64,000 bases of DNA from positions 1 to 64,000 of the forward strand of contig DAHXOT010000019.1 of the NCBI GenBank assembly GCA_027364735.1, in the 5' to 3' direction. This DNA is from Hydrotalea sp. (GTDB lineage Bacteria > Bacteroidota > Bacteroidia > Chitinophagales > Chitinophagaceae). Position numbers and translations under genes: made by a program. The notes under the pieces were generated by a model, which was given only the letters and a program-made list of their open reading frames with translations, was not told where the DNA came from and made no database searches. This document shows positions 53,917 through 62,941 of the stretch, in pieces; the stretch's first letter is position 1; each line of letters begins with the position of its first letter.

Positions 53917-54991
53917 TTCCTTTTTTCTAAAATCATTCAGAGTTTTATTATTGCCGTTTGCATTGCTTTACGGATTAATTATTATTATTAGAAACTGGTT
54001 ATACGATAAAGAATATCTTCAATCTGCAGAATTTAATTTTCCTATTATTTGTGTGGGTAATTTAGCAGTAGGAGGTACGGGCAAATCGCCAATGGTAGAG
54101 TATTTATTAGAACTTTTGCATCATGAGTTTTCAATTGCCACACTTAGTCGTGGTTATAAGCGAAAAACGAAAGGTTATGCTTTAGCGAATGAACACATAA
54201 CAGCATTAGATATTGGTGATGAGCCTATGCAATTTTTTTTAAAATACCCCAATGTGTCTGTTGCTGTTGGGGAAGAAAGAATAGTAGCAATTCCTCAAAT
54301 TTTACAAGATAATCCAAGTTTACAAGCACTTATTTTAGATGATGCTTTTCAGCACAGAGAAGTTAGGGCAGGATTTAATATTGTGCTTACCGAATTTAAT
54401 AATTTATATTCTAACGATTTTTTTCTGCCCACCGGCGATTTACGCGACGAATGGCGTTCTGCAAAAAGAAGTCAGGTATTAATAGTAACAAAATGCCCAT
54501 CCGATATTAATGAAGAAAAGAAGAAAAAAATTATTTATTCTTTACATCCAACCAATACCCAGCAAGTATTTTTTACTGCCATAGAATATGGCACACCTTA
54601 CCATATTATTCATAAACAAGATTTGTGGATTTTAACGCCTTCTGTAGAAGTATTATTAATATGCGGAATTGCCAATCCTAAGCCTCTAAAAGAATATTTG
54701 CACCAAACAACCTATACATACTATCAAAAAGCATTTAACGATCATCATATTTTTACCATTGATGATTTGAACGAAATAAAAGAAATATTTCAAAATATTC
54801 CTGCAAAAAATAAAATTATTCTTACTACAGAAAAAGATGCTGTTCGATTAACGAAATTTAATGAAGAACTAGAAAACTTACCATTATATGTTTTGCCAAT
54901 AAAAAGTAAATTTTTATTTAATGAAGGCGAACAATTTAACAGAACTGTTATTTCATTTATCAGGAACTTTAGTTTCAATTCAGAATCATGA
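53906..54991 (+). CDS. lpxK: tetraacyldisaccharide 4'-kinase
   Basis: Phosphorylates the lipid A precursor at the 4' position at the inner membrane. An N-terminal membrane helix (about 10-30) precedes the Walker A N-L-A-V-G-G-T-G-K-S-P, then S-R-G-Y-K-R-K-T-K-G and the D-D-A-F-Q-H active-site block. At 361 aa its length is normal. Downstream rnr overlaps by 4 bp. Confidence 0.93.
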   Translation: MNFNSFFLKSFRVLLLPFALLYGLIIIIRNWLYDKEYLQSAEFNFPIICVGNLAVGGTGKSPMVEYLLELLHHEFSIATLSRGYKRKTKGYALANEHITALDIGDEPMQFFLKYPNVSVAVGEERIVAIPQILQDNPSLQALILDDAFQHREVRAGFNIVLTEFNNLYSNDFFLPTGDLRDEWRSAKRSQVLIVTKCPSDINEEKKKKIIYSLHPTNTQQVFFTAIEYGTPYHIIHKQDLWILTPSVEVLLICGIANPKPLKEYLHQTTYTYYQKAFNDHHIFTIDDLNEIKEIFQNIPAKNKIILTTEKDAVRLTKFNEELENLPLYVLPIKSKFLFNEGEQFNRTVISFIRNFSFNSES

Positions 54992-56994
54992 CTAAAAAGA
55001 AAAAGAACAAAAAAACGCATCATACAACCAAACAGCACATACAAGCTATTAATGGCTTGTTAGAAATAACCAGAAGTGGTATAGGATATGTGGTAATTGC
55101 AGATGGTAGTGGTGATGTATTGGTTCGCCCCGGCGACTTTAATACGGCACTGCATGGAGATACGGTTCGGGTAAGAATTATAAAAGAAAATCTTTCAACA
55201 AAAAAGAAAGAAGGAAAAATAATTGAAGTAGTTCAGCGAAAACAAAAGGAATTTGTAGGGCATTTACAGCTTTCTACCAATTTTGCTTTTTTTATTCCCG
55301 ATACCGATAAACCAATGCCCGATTTATTTATTCCATTAAATAAATTGAATGGTGCAAAAAATAAAGAAAAAGTAATTGCCCGATTAATTGAATGGAAAAA
55401 AGGAGATAAAAACCCTGTTGGCGAAATTGTGAATGTAATGAGTGCATCTGACGAAAATGATGCTGCTATGAAATTGTTATTAACCGAAGCAGGCTTTCCT
55501 TTAGAGTTTAATGAAAAAATTGTAGAAGAAGTAAAAAATTTACCAGATACATTTGATGCCAACGAAATTAACAAACGAAAAGATTGCAGAAACATATTAA
55601 CTTTTACAATAGACCCTGTAGATGCAAAAGACTTTGATGATGCAATATCTGTTCGGTTACTTAAAAATGGAATTTATGAAATTGGTGTACATATTGCCGA
55701 TGTTAGTTATTATGTAAAACCTGAAACAAGTTTAGATGAGGAAGCCTATGCCAGAGCCACTTCGGTGTATTTGCCCGATAGAGTAAATCCAATGCTTCCC
55801 GAAAAAATTTCAAACGAATTATGTTCTTTACGTCCTAATGAAGATAAGTTTACTTTCTCTGCCATCTTTCAAATGAATGCTAAGGGCGAAATAAAACAAT
55901 ATTGGTTAGGCAAAACAATTATTCATTCTAAACATAGATTTACTTACGAGGATGTACAACAAATTATTGAAAATAAAGAAGGAATATATGTAGATGAAAT
56001 TTTGCTACTGAATGATATTGCACAACGTTTGCGTAAACAGCGATTTAAACTTGGAGCTATCAATTTTTCTTCGCAAGAAGTACGATTTAAATTAGATGCT
56101 AATGGAAAACCTGTAGGAATTGTTGTAAAAGAAAGTAAGGAAGCGCATCAATTAATTGAAGAATTCATGTTATTAGCCAATAAAACGGTAGCAGAAAATG
56201 TGGCTAAAATAAAGCTTAATAACAAAGAAATTCCTTTCCCTTATCGAGTACACGATCAGCCGGATGAAGAAAAACTTACTCCATTTATAGCTTTTGCAAA
56301 AAAATATGGACATACATTCGATATTTCTTCACCCGAAAAAATTGCATACAGTTTTAATCAAATGTTGCAAGATGTAAAAGGAAAACCCGAGCAACATGTA
56401 TTAGAGCAATTGGGTATTAGAACAATGGCAAAAGCAATATATACCACACAAAATATTGGTCATTACGGTTTGGCATTTGAATATTATACGCATTTTACTT
56501 CTCCCATTCGTCGCTATCCCGATGTGTTAGTACATCGTATATTAGAATCGGCATTAATTGGTAAAACAATTCTCGATAAAAAATTAGAAGAAAAATGTAA
56601 GCATTGCAGCGAAAGAGAACGTGCTGCAATGGAATGTGAGCGAGCATCGAATAAATATAAGCAGGTAGAATTTATGAAAGCTAAATTGGGTGAGGTATTT
56701 GAAGGAATTATTAGCGGTGTTGCCAATTTTGGTTTTTGGGTTGAAACGATTGAACATAAATGTGAAGGATTGGTAAGCGTTATTAGTTTAAGTGATTATG
56801 ATGATTTTAGGTTAATAGAAAGCGATTATAGTTTGGTAGGAAGAAGAAGTGGCAGGCAATTTAAAATGGGCGATGCTGTTACAATTAAAGTTGTGGCTGC
56901 TAATTTAGAAAAGCGGCAATTAGATTACGAATGGGTACTTTCTGCTGCAACAACTGCAACAGCAAAAAGCAAAAACAAAAAACATACTAAATAG
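54988..56994 (+). CDS. rnr: ribonuclease R
   Basis: Processive 3'-5' exoribonuclease. N-terminal cold-shock/OB domains (about 30-160) precede the RNB catalytic domain, with D-P-V-D-A-K-D-F-D-D-A-I (metal-binding Asp cluster near 215), and a C-terminal S1 domain beginning G-E-V-F-E-G-I-I-S-G-V near 570. The end is Lys-rich. At 668 aa it is a little short of E. coli RNase R but all domains are present. Last gene of its operon. Confidence 0.93.
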   Translation: MTKKKKNKKTHHTTKQHIQAINGLLEITRSGIGYVVIADGSGDVLVRPGDFNTALHGDTVRVRIIKENLSTKKKEGKIIEVVQRKQKEFVGHLQLSTNFAFFIPDTDKPMPDLFIPLNKLNGAKNKEKVIARLIEWKKGDKNPVGEIVNVMSASDENDAAMKLLLTEAGFPLEFNEKIVEEVKNLPDTFDANEINKRKDCRNILTFTIDPVDAKDFDDAISVRLLKNGIYEIGVHIADVSYYVKPETSLDEEAYARATSVYLPDRVNPMLPEKISNELCSLRPNEDKFTFSAIFQMNAKGEIKQYWLGKTIIHSKHRFTYEDVQQIIENKEGIYVDEILLLNDIAQRLRKQRFKLGAINFSSQEVRFKLDANGKPVGIVVKESKEAHQLIEEFMLLANKTVAENVAKIKLNNKEIPFPYRVHDQPDEEKLTPFIAFAKKYGHTFDISSPEKIAYSFNQMLQDVKGKPEQHVLEQLGIRTMAKAIYTTQNIGHYGLAFEYYTHFTSPIRRYPDVLVHRILESALIGKTILDKKLEEKCKHCSERERAAMECERASNKYKQVEFMKAKLGEVFEGIISGVANFGFWVETIEHKCEGLVSVISLSDYDDFRLIESDYSLVGRRSGRQFKMGDAVTIKVVAANLEKRQLDYEWVLSAATTATAKSKNKKHTK

Positions 56995-57112
56995 GCTGGT
57001 GCAAATAACAATAGCGAAAAAGTAAATAAAATAAGGATAGTTTATTACTGATAAATATCATTTTTAAATTTCAATAAAATAGCAGAACTTAACGGTATTA
57101 AAATCATTTTTT

Positions 57113-57502
57113 ATGACTGATAATACTACAAGTGTCGCAGAGCTTCATTTTGATCATGAAGTCTGGACTTACGAGCTTAAATTTTGGAGAGAAGAATTGA
57201 AAATTTTTGAAAAGTATTTATCAAAAGTTGATTTGAAATCATTAAGTCGAGAAGCTTCCTCAGAGCTGGAACATTTTCAAAATCAATTCATTCATCACAA
57301 AAAAGTTGTTCATGATCTTATTCACGAAGCATCATCTAACGAAAAATTTTTAAATAACAATTTGGATATTTGGGGTAGTGAAGATATTAGAAAAATAAAG
57401 TTACAAGAGCATGTGGCATTAGAAGAACAAATGAATACTGCCAGAAAAATTTATATTGATTTAAAATCTGATTTTAGAACATGGTTGGCTAATAGATTAT
57501 AA
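57113..57502 (+). CDS. small helical protein of unknown function
   Basis: A 129-aa, charged, all-helical, probably coiled-coil protein: E-L-H-F-D-H-E-V-W-T-Y-E-L-K-F-W-R-E-E-L-K-I-F-E. No signal peptide or membrane segment. I recognise no family. It is a lone gene 118 bp after rnr, and its codon use looks like the neighbours. Confidence 0.6.
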   Translation: MTDNTTSVAELHFDHEVWTYELKFWREELKIFEKYLSKVDLKSLSREASSELEHFQNQFIHHKKVVHDLIHEASSNEKFLNNNLDIWGSEDIRKIKLQEHVALEEQMNTARKIYIDLKSDFRTWLANRL

Positions 57503-57617
57503 GTGAAAGCTAATTTTTTTGAGTAGAATTTAGATTAACTAATTGTGAAAGTTATTAGTACAATTTTATTGCAATAATGGCAATAAAAATAAATTAAGTA
57601 CTAAAATTTTATCTACA

Positions 57618-57654
57618 AAAAAACCTTATAACAATTTTGGTTATAAGGTTTTTT
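57618..57654. terminator. bidirectional intrinsic terminator, originally that of tRNA-Lys
   Basis: The arms 57618-57632 and 57640-57654 form a 15-bp perfect stem with a 7-nt loop and T-runs in both directions. It lies about 20 bp beyond the duplicated tRNA 3' end, just as the tRNA-Arg terminator lies 13 bp from its tRNA. Confidence 0.8.
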
Positions 57655-57674
57655 AATTAATTTTTTAAAATTAG

Positions 57675-57697
57675 AAGTGATCCCGTTGTGATTCGAA
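57675..57697 (-). repeat. partial copy of the tRNA-Lys 3' end (att-like direct repeat)
   Basis: The 23 bases match 58188-58210 at 22 of 23 positions in the same orientation. The copy covers the 3' acceptor strand, the T stem and part of the T loop, and lacks the rest of the tRNA. This is the usual signature of integration at a tRNA gene. Confidence 0.75.
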
Positions 57698-57800
57698 ATA
57701 TATTATAACTAATTAATTAAGATGCAGTTATATATTACATTAAGTGAAGGTAGTGCTAATGGTAACACGTATAAATATTTAGTATTTCTTTTGGTTAACT

Positions 57801-57974
57801 TTATCCTTCATTTTCTAACCATTTTTTTAATTAAATTTTTACCGCATCAGATAATTCCTTTTTTTTAGAAACAGGTACTCGACAGGAAAAAGTAGTAGTC
57901 TTTTCTTTGTATTTAGGTTTTCGGCCTTGATTTCTGCCAGCTCCGCCCCTTGTTTCTTTTTTTAAATTATCCAC
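57801..57974 (-). pseudogene. short basic protein gene with an internal stop
   Basis: A GTG start at 57974 gives 47 aa (GAGRNQGRKPKYKEKTTTF and then C-R-V-P-V-S-K-K-K-E-L) to a TAA at 57831-57833. In frame beyond it the code continues L-K-K-W-L-E-N-E-G to a stop at 57801. The pattern G-R-K-P-K-Y-x-E-K-T-x-T-x-x-x-R-V-P-x-S-K resembles short basic proteins carried by plasmids and mobile elements of Bacteroidota and Cyanobacteria (from memory). The stop probably truncates it. Confidence 0.45.
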
Positions 57975-58065
57975 TTTGTTTTATTTTCTTTTTCGTTTGT
58001 ATGTTACGACAATAACAATAGGGGCAATGCCGTTTATTTCACGGTCTTTTCTATAATATGGTCTT

Positions 58066-58101
58066 ATAGCTGGTAACACTGGTATAGCTTTTGGTAACAC
58101 T
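58066..58101. repeat. tandem TGGTAACACT repeats inside the insertion
   Basis: TGGTAACACT occurs at 58071-58080 and 58092-58101, 21 bp apart (two helix turns), each preceded by ATAGCT. A third TGGTAACAC lies at 57760-57768 near the other end. They may be arm-type binding sites for an integrase. Confidence 0.55.
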
Positions 58102-58190
58102 AAATAAGTTATAAAACATGAAAAACACAAATAAAATAGCTAAAAAAATATTGAAAATCAATAAATAGCCCATTGAGAAAGGGGAAAAAG

Positions 58191-58263
58191 TGATCCCGTT
58201 GGGATTCGAACCCAAGACCCCAACATTAAAAGTGTTGTGCTCTACCAGCTGAGCTACGAGATC
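58191..58263 (-). tRNA. tRNA-Lys, anticodon TTT
   Basis: A cloverleaf of 73 nt: acceptor GATCTCG with CGGGATC, D arm AGCTCAGCTGGTAGAGC, anticodon stem CAACA/TGTTG with loop CTTTTAA, and T loop TTCGAAT. The discriminator is A and CCA is not encoded. No terminator follows directly, unlike tRNA-Arg; it is found beyond the 513-bp insertion. Confidence 0.95.
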
Positions 58264-58408
58264 ATGTATTCATTTTTGGGAGTGCAAAAATAGGAGAATT
58301 AAGTTTAGTACCAAATTTTTAAATTTTTTTTCTTCTTATTTCCTCAACAATTATTCACATTAAACAATATACATCTTGTATTTTTGTTTCGATAAATAAT
58401 AGTTTAAC

Positions 58409-59209
58409 ATGTTTACAGATAAAGTTGTAGTAATAACCGGAGGTTCTGAAGGCATTGGGAAAGCTTTGGTAGACGGGTTTTTAGCAATGGGAGCTAAAGT
58501 GGCAACTTGCGGCAGAAATTTTGATAAATTATATCAATTGCAGCAGTTACATGCCAATGAACCTTTAATGATACATACCGCCGATGTTAGTAAGGAAGTT
58601 GATTGTAAAAATTTTATAGAAAAAATTATTCAAACTTTTGGAACTATTGATATTTTAATTAATAATGCAGGTATTTCCATGCGATCGTTATTTGTTGATG
58701 TTGATTTAAGTACCATTAAACGTGTAATGGATATTAATTTTGGAGGAGTTGTAAATACTACTAAATATGCATTGCCCTATATTTTAAAAAACAAAGGTTC
58801 AATAGTGGCCGTATCATCTATTGCAGGATATAGAGGATTGCCGGGCAGAGCAGGGTATTCTGCATCGAAATTTGCCTTGAATGGTTTTATGGAAGCTTTG
58901 CGAACCGAATTGTTAGATACCGGCGTTAATGTAGTATGGGTTTGCCCTGGTTTTACAGCATCCAATATTCGTAATGCTGCATTAGATAAAAATGGAAATC
59001 CGCAAGGCGAAAGTCCTTTAGAAGAAAAAAAGCTAATGCCTGCCGATGTATGTGCTGCACACATTATTAAAGCAATAAGAAAGCGAAAACGTACTTTAGT
59101 ATTAACAGCCAATGGTAAACAAACAGTATTCTTAAATAAGTTTTTTCCCGCTTTAACAGATAGAATTGTAAAAATGTTTTTTTATAAGAATGGGGAATTG
59201 GTGAAATAA
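58409..59209 (+). CDS. short-chain dehydrogenase/reductase
   Basis: A classical SDR of 266 aa: T-G-G-S-E-G-I-G-K-A for NAD(P), N-N-A-G-I near 91, the catalytic Ser in V-S-S-I-A-G, and Y-S-A-S-K. The region G-Y-R-G-L-P-G-R-A resembles the DHRS7-like group acting on lipids or retinoids, but the substrate is unknown. A -7 element TATTTTTG is at 58379-58386. Confidence 0.87.
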   Translation: MFTDKVVVITGGSEGIGKALVDGFLAMGAKVATCGRNFDKLYQLQQLHANEPLMIHTADVSKEVDCKNFIEKIIQTFGTIDILINNAGISMRSLFVDVDLSTIKRVMDINFGGVVNTTKYALPYILKNKGSIVAVSSIAGYRGLPGRAGYSASKFALNGFMEALRTELLDTGVNVVWVCPGFTASNIRNAALDKNGNPQGESPLEEKKLMPADVCAAHIIKAIRKRKRTLVLTANGKQTVFLNKFFPALTDRIVKMFFYKNGELVK

Positions 59210-59237
59210 GCACCTACTAATTATCGTTTATAATTGA

Positions 59238-60065
59238 ATGCCGGTAATTACACTTTCGTCTGATATTGGCCAACAAGATTATTTGATTGGTGCTGTTAAA
59301 GGTCAGTTGCTTTCTGCTATTAACCATAACTCATTAGTTATTGTAGATATTTCTCACTATTTATCATCTTCCAACTATCCCAAAGCGGCCTATTTGTGCC
59401 AAAATGCATTTAAGCATTTTCCCGAAAATTCTTTTCATATTGTATTGTTGAATTTATTCGAAAATGTTTCGTCTAAATTTTTAATTGCACAGTGGAACAA
59501 ACAATTTATTGCATGCCCGGATAATGGAATTTTAACAATGATAATTGGAGAAAAGCCTAAAGATGTTTTTGAATTAGATATTCAATACAAACCTAATTTA
59601 TTGCAAATAACTGCTTTGTTGGCTTCCTCTATTCATCAAATATTTAATGGAGTTGGCTTGCAAGAAATTGCTACCAAAACCAATAAGTTGGTTGAAAAAT
59701 ATCCTTTACGGGCAACTGTTGGATTAAATTGGATGGAAGGACAAATACTATTTATTGATCATTTTGAAAATGTTATTATTAATATTACCAAAGAAGAGTT
59801 TGAAGAGCATAGAAAAGGCAGAAATTTTAAAATTGTATTTAAACGCGACGAAGTAATTAATACTATTTATGATAATTATTCATCTGCTCAAGAAGGAGAG
59901 AAGTTGGCATTTTTTAATTCGGCCGGCTATTTAGAAATTGCTATTAACAAAGGAAATATGGCCGGATTATTTGGATTACAAGGGTTTAATGAAAAAATGA
60001 ATAAGCAAAACCCGGCAATGCAGAATAAATGGTTTTATCAAACTGTACGAATATTTTTTGAATAA
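59238..60065 (+). CDS. SAM hydroxide adenosyltransferase (DUF62 family)
   Basis: Members hydrolyse S-adenosylmethionine to adenosine and methionine; they are relatives of fluorinase and chlorinase. Family elements are T-L-S-S-D-I-G-Q-Q-D-Y-L-I-G-A-V-K-G, C-P-D-N-G-I-L and the C-terminal D-H-F-E-N-V-I-I-N-I. At 275 aa it lacks the extra loop of fluorinase. It starts 28 bp after the SDR. Confidence 0.85.
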   Translation: MPVITLSSDIGQQDYLIGAVKGQLLSAINHNSLVIVDISHYLSSSNYPKAAYLCQNAFKHFPENSFHIVLLNLFENVSSKFLIAQWNKQFIACPDNGILTMIIGEKPKDVFELDIQYKPNLLQITALLASSIHQIFNGVGLQEIATKTNKLVEKYPLRATVGLNWMEGQILFIDHFENVIINITKEEFEEHRKGRNFKIVFKRDEVINTIYDNYSSAQEGEKLAFFNSAGYLEIAINKGNMAGLFGLQGFNEKMNKQNPAMQNKWFYQTVRIFFE

Positions 60066-60230
60066 ATTCTTTTGTTTTCCCTGCATCTCTACATTAACTA
60101 AACAGAATTATCGTTGCTCGAAACATCAATCTTTTTTTCATTTAATTTTTTGCAAGTATTTTCGCAGCCTGATTTAAACAGCTAAGTAATTGCTTTCTTT
60201 AAATCTTCATTCAAAAATCTCAAATACAAA

Positions 60231-61646
60231 ATGAATATGATTTACGATGTAGTTGTTATAGGTAGTGGTCCGGGTGGTTATCCTGCTGCTATTAGAGCAT
60301 CTCAATTAGGATTTAAAGTAGCTATTGTTGAAAAGGAAAGTTTAGGAGGTATTTGCTTAAACTGGGGTTGTATTCCTACAAAAGCTTTATTAAAAAGTGC
60401 ACAAGTATACGAATATGCCAAACATAGTTCCGATTATGGTATTTCAATATCTGGTGCACAAGCCAATTTTGGTGAAGTTATTAAGCGTAGTCGTGGCGTA
60501 GCAGATAAAATGAGTAAAGGGGTTCAATTTTTAATGCGAAAAAATAAGATTGATGTGATAATGGGGTATGGAAAAGTGAAAGGAAAAGGCATAATTGAAG
60601 TTTCCGCCTCTGATGGAAGTGCACAAACAATTCAATCTAAATATATTATTCTTGCAACAGGTGGTAGGGCAAGACAATTACCCAATTTACCCATTGATGG
60701 TAAAAAAGTAATTGGTTACAGAGAAGCTATGGTATTACCTCAACAGCCTAAAAGCATGATTATTGTTGGCAGTGGTGCAATAGGTGTTGAATTTGCTTAT
60801 GTATATAACAGCCTTGGTACAAAAGTTACTATTGTTGAATTTTTACCAAGAGTAGTTCCCGTAGAGGATGAAGATATTTCTAAAGAATTAGAGAAACAAT
60901 ACAAAAAGCAAGGAATAGAAATATTAACCAATGCCTCTGTTGAAAGTGTTGATACAACCGGTTCAGGTGTTAAAGCATTGGTTAAAAAGCAAGATGGTAG
61001 CACCGTAACCATTGAAGCGGAAATTGTATTAAGTGCAGTAGGTGTTGTAGCCAATATTGAGAATATAGGATTAGAAGAGGCTGCAATTAAAACAGAAAAA
61101 GGAAAAATTGTGGTTGATAAATATCAACAAACTTCTGTTGCTACTATTTATGCAATAGGCGATTGTACACCAGGACAAGCATTGGCCCATGTTGCAGCTA
61201 AAGAAGGTATTAATGCTGCCGAGCATATTGGATATAACGAAAAAAAATACCATCATTTACCAGAAGCAATAGATTATAATAATATTCCCGGTTGCACCTA
61301 TTGCACTCCCGAAATATCTAGTGTTGGATATACCGAAAAAGCAGCTAAAGAAGCAGGCTACGAAATTAAAGTTGGAAAATTTCCTTTTATGGCAAGCGGA
61401 AAAGCAAGTGCTTCGGGTGCAACAGAAGGATTTGTAAAAGTAATTTTCGATGCAAAATATGGCGAATTTTTAGGTTGCCACATGATTGGAAATAATGTTA
61501 CAGAAATGATAGCAGAAGCCGTAGTTGCTCGGAAACTGGAAACTACTGCGCATGAAATTTTAAATGCAATTCATCCGCACCCAACTATGAGTGAAGGTTT
61601 AAAAGAAGCTACCGCAGCGGCTTACGGAGAAGCAATTGATATTTAA
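60231..61646 (+). CDS. lpdA: dihydrolipoyl dehydrogenase (E3)
   Basis: FAD-dependent component of 2-oxoacid dehydrogenase and glycine cleavage complexes; reoxidises lipoamide with NAD+. It shows the FAD motif G-S-G-P-G-G-Y-P-A-A, the redox disulfide G-G-I-C-L-N-W-G-C-I-P-T-K, the NAD motif G-S-G-A-I-G-V-E-F and the active-site H-P-H-P-T-M-S-E. At 471 aa it is standard. No E1 or E2 gene is adjacent. Start is ATG 60231 or 60237. Confidence 0.95.
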   Translation: MNMIYDVVVIGSGPGGYPAAIRASQLGFKVAIVEKESLGGICLNWGCIPTKALLKSAQVYEYAKHSSDYGISISGAQANFGEVIKRSRGVADKMSKGVQFLMRKNKIDVIMGYGKVKGKGIIEVSASDGSAQTIQSKYIILATGGRARQLPNLPIDGKKVIGYREAMVLPQQPKSMIIVGSGAIGVEFAYVYNSLGTKVTIVEFLPRVVPVEDEDISKELEKQYKKQGIEILTNASVESVDTTGSGVKALVKKQDGSTVTIEAEIVLSAVGVVANIENIGLEEAAIKTEKGKIVVDKYQQTSVATIYAIGDCTPGQALAHVAAKEGINAAEHIGYNEKKYHHLPEAIDYNNIPGCTYCTPEISSVGYTEKAAKEAGYEIKVGKFPFMASGKASASGATEGFVKVIFDAKYGEFLGCHMIGNNVTEMIAEAVVARKLETTAHEILNAIHPHPTMSEGLKEATAAAYGEAIDI

Positions 61647-61686
61647 ACAATAAGCAGTAATTCTTTTCTTGTTGGGTAATTAAAAA

Positions 61687-62850
61687 TTATTCAACTAAAA
61701 CCGATTCGTTACTATAATCTTTAATAGTATTATATAACGTATCGCGTTCTACCGGATCACGTTTTACTTGTTTAATTAATGTAACTAATTGTTCAGTAGT
61801 TAAAGATGGGTTTTGCTCCTCACTTCCGGCCATGCTGTATATTTTAGTGGTATCATCAATGGTTCCATCTAAATCATCTACTCCAAAGTTTAAGGTAAGC
61901 TGGGCATTTTTTCTGCCTAACATTGGCCAATAGGCTTTTAAGTGAGAAAAGTTATCCATGTATAATCTTGCTACTGCATACATTTTCATATCTTCTATAA
62001 TCGATACTTCATCAACATTACTCATGTCGTTATCCTTGTTACGAAATTTTAGTGGAATAAATGTATTAAAGCCACCTGTTTCATCTTGCAATTGGCGTAG
62101 CTGTTCCATGTGGTCAATACGATGTTCATATTTTTCAATATGTCCATACAGTATAGTGGCATTGCTATGCATGCCTAAACGATGTGCTGCTCTGTGAATT
62201 TTTAACCATCCGGCTGCATCAACTTTATCGGCACAAATTTTATTTCTAATTTCAGGATGAAAGATTTCGGCACCACCACCGGGTAAAGAATCATGGCCGG
62301 CTTTATGAAGTAGGCTCATGCCTTCTTCTATACTAACATTGGCCTTTTTAAAAATATAATCTAATTCAACGGGCGTAAAAGCTTTGATGTGTAAGTCCGG
62401 ACGATGAGTTTTGATTGCTTTAAATAGTTCGATAAAGAATTGAAGATTCATTTTTGGGTGCACGCCACCAACAATATGTACTTCAGTAACGGGTTGGTTA
62501 TCGTATTTTTTTACAATATTCAGCATGTCGTTAATGCTTAGTTCCCAACCTTCTTCTTTGTGTGCGTATAATCTGCTGTATGAGCAAAATTTGCAACTAA
62601 ATACACATACATTAGTTGGTTCAATATGAAAATTTCTATTGAAATAGGTTTTATTACCGTGTTTTTGTTCGCGTACCCAGTTTGATAGTGCACCTAAAAA
62701 TGCTAAAGAAGCCTTTTCGAAAAGAATTACACCGTCATCGAAACTAATTCGCTCGTTATTTAAAATTTTATTTCCTATTTTTTTAAGATCGAAATTGGTA
62801 GTTAAACGTACAATTTCAGTTGGATTGGAATATTGTTGAACTATTAGCAT
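61687..62850 (-). CDS. mqnE: aminofutalosine synthase
   Basis: A radical SAM enzyme for the futalosine route of menaquinone synthesis; it joins SAM-derived adenosyl to the chorismate-derived substrate. The cluster motif C-V-F-S-C-K-F-C is of CxxxCxxC type, followed by G-G-V-H-P and G-G-G-A-E-I-F-H-P-E-I-R, the MqnE pattern that differs from MqnC. At 387 aa it is the usual size. The promoter is at 62875-62903. Confidence 0.9.
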   Translation of the reverse strand: MLIVQQYSNPTEIVRLTTNFDLKKIGNKILNNERISFDDGVILFEKASLAFLGALSNWVREQKHGNKTYFNRNFHIEPTNVCVFSCKFCSYSRLYAHKEEGWELSINDMLNIVKKYDNQPVTEVHIVGGVHPKMNLQFFIELFKAIKTHRPDLHIKAFTPVELDYIFKKANVSIEEGMSLLHKAGHDSLPGGGAEIFHPEIRNKICADKVDAAGWLKIHRAAHRLGMHSNATILYGHIEKYEHRIDHMEQLRQLQDETGGFNTFIPLKFRNKDNDMSNVDEVSIIEDMKMYAVARLYMDNFSHLKAYWPMLGRKNAQLTLNFGVDDLDGTIDDTTKIYSMAGSEEQNPSLTTEQLVTLIKQVKRDPVERDTLYNTIKDYSNESVLVE

Positions 62851-62874
62851 GAGTAGGTATCAATTTTATGGATG

Positions 62875-62903
62875 CAAAATTAGAGAATAGATAATAGTAA
62901 CAA
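62875..62903 (-). promoter_or_regulatory. Bacteroidota-type promoter of mqnE
   Basis: Read leftward, TTG (62901-62903), 18-bp spacer, TAATTTTG (62875-62882); the start codon follows 24 bp later. Confidence 0.65.
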
Positions 62904-62941
62904 CGTTATTTGAAGAAGGTTTTGTTTATGATTTTTATCAG

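Larger units (their letters stand above)
57675..58190. mobile_element. relic or miniature integrative element at tRNA-Lys
   Basis: A 513-bp segment bounded by direct repeats derived from the tRNA 3' end. It separates tRNA-Lys from its terminator. It contains three TGGTAACAC copies and a broken small basic-protein gene, but no integrase. It is most simply the remnant of a larger element, or a non-autonomous one moved by an integrase encoded elsewhere. Confidence 0.6.
57503..58408. other. non-coding stretch with tRNA-Lys and an integrated remnant
   Basis: Left to right: 115 bp without features, an intrinsic terminator, a partial copy of the tRNA-Lys 3' end, a 490-bp insertion with repeats and a small broken gene, tRNA-Lys, and the SDR promoter region (TATTTTTG at 58379-58386). 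Confidence 0.75.

Noticed and set aside
57675-57697. A second tRNA gene
   Set aside because: Only the 3' end of tRNA-Lys is present; no anticodon or D arm can be folded.
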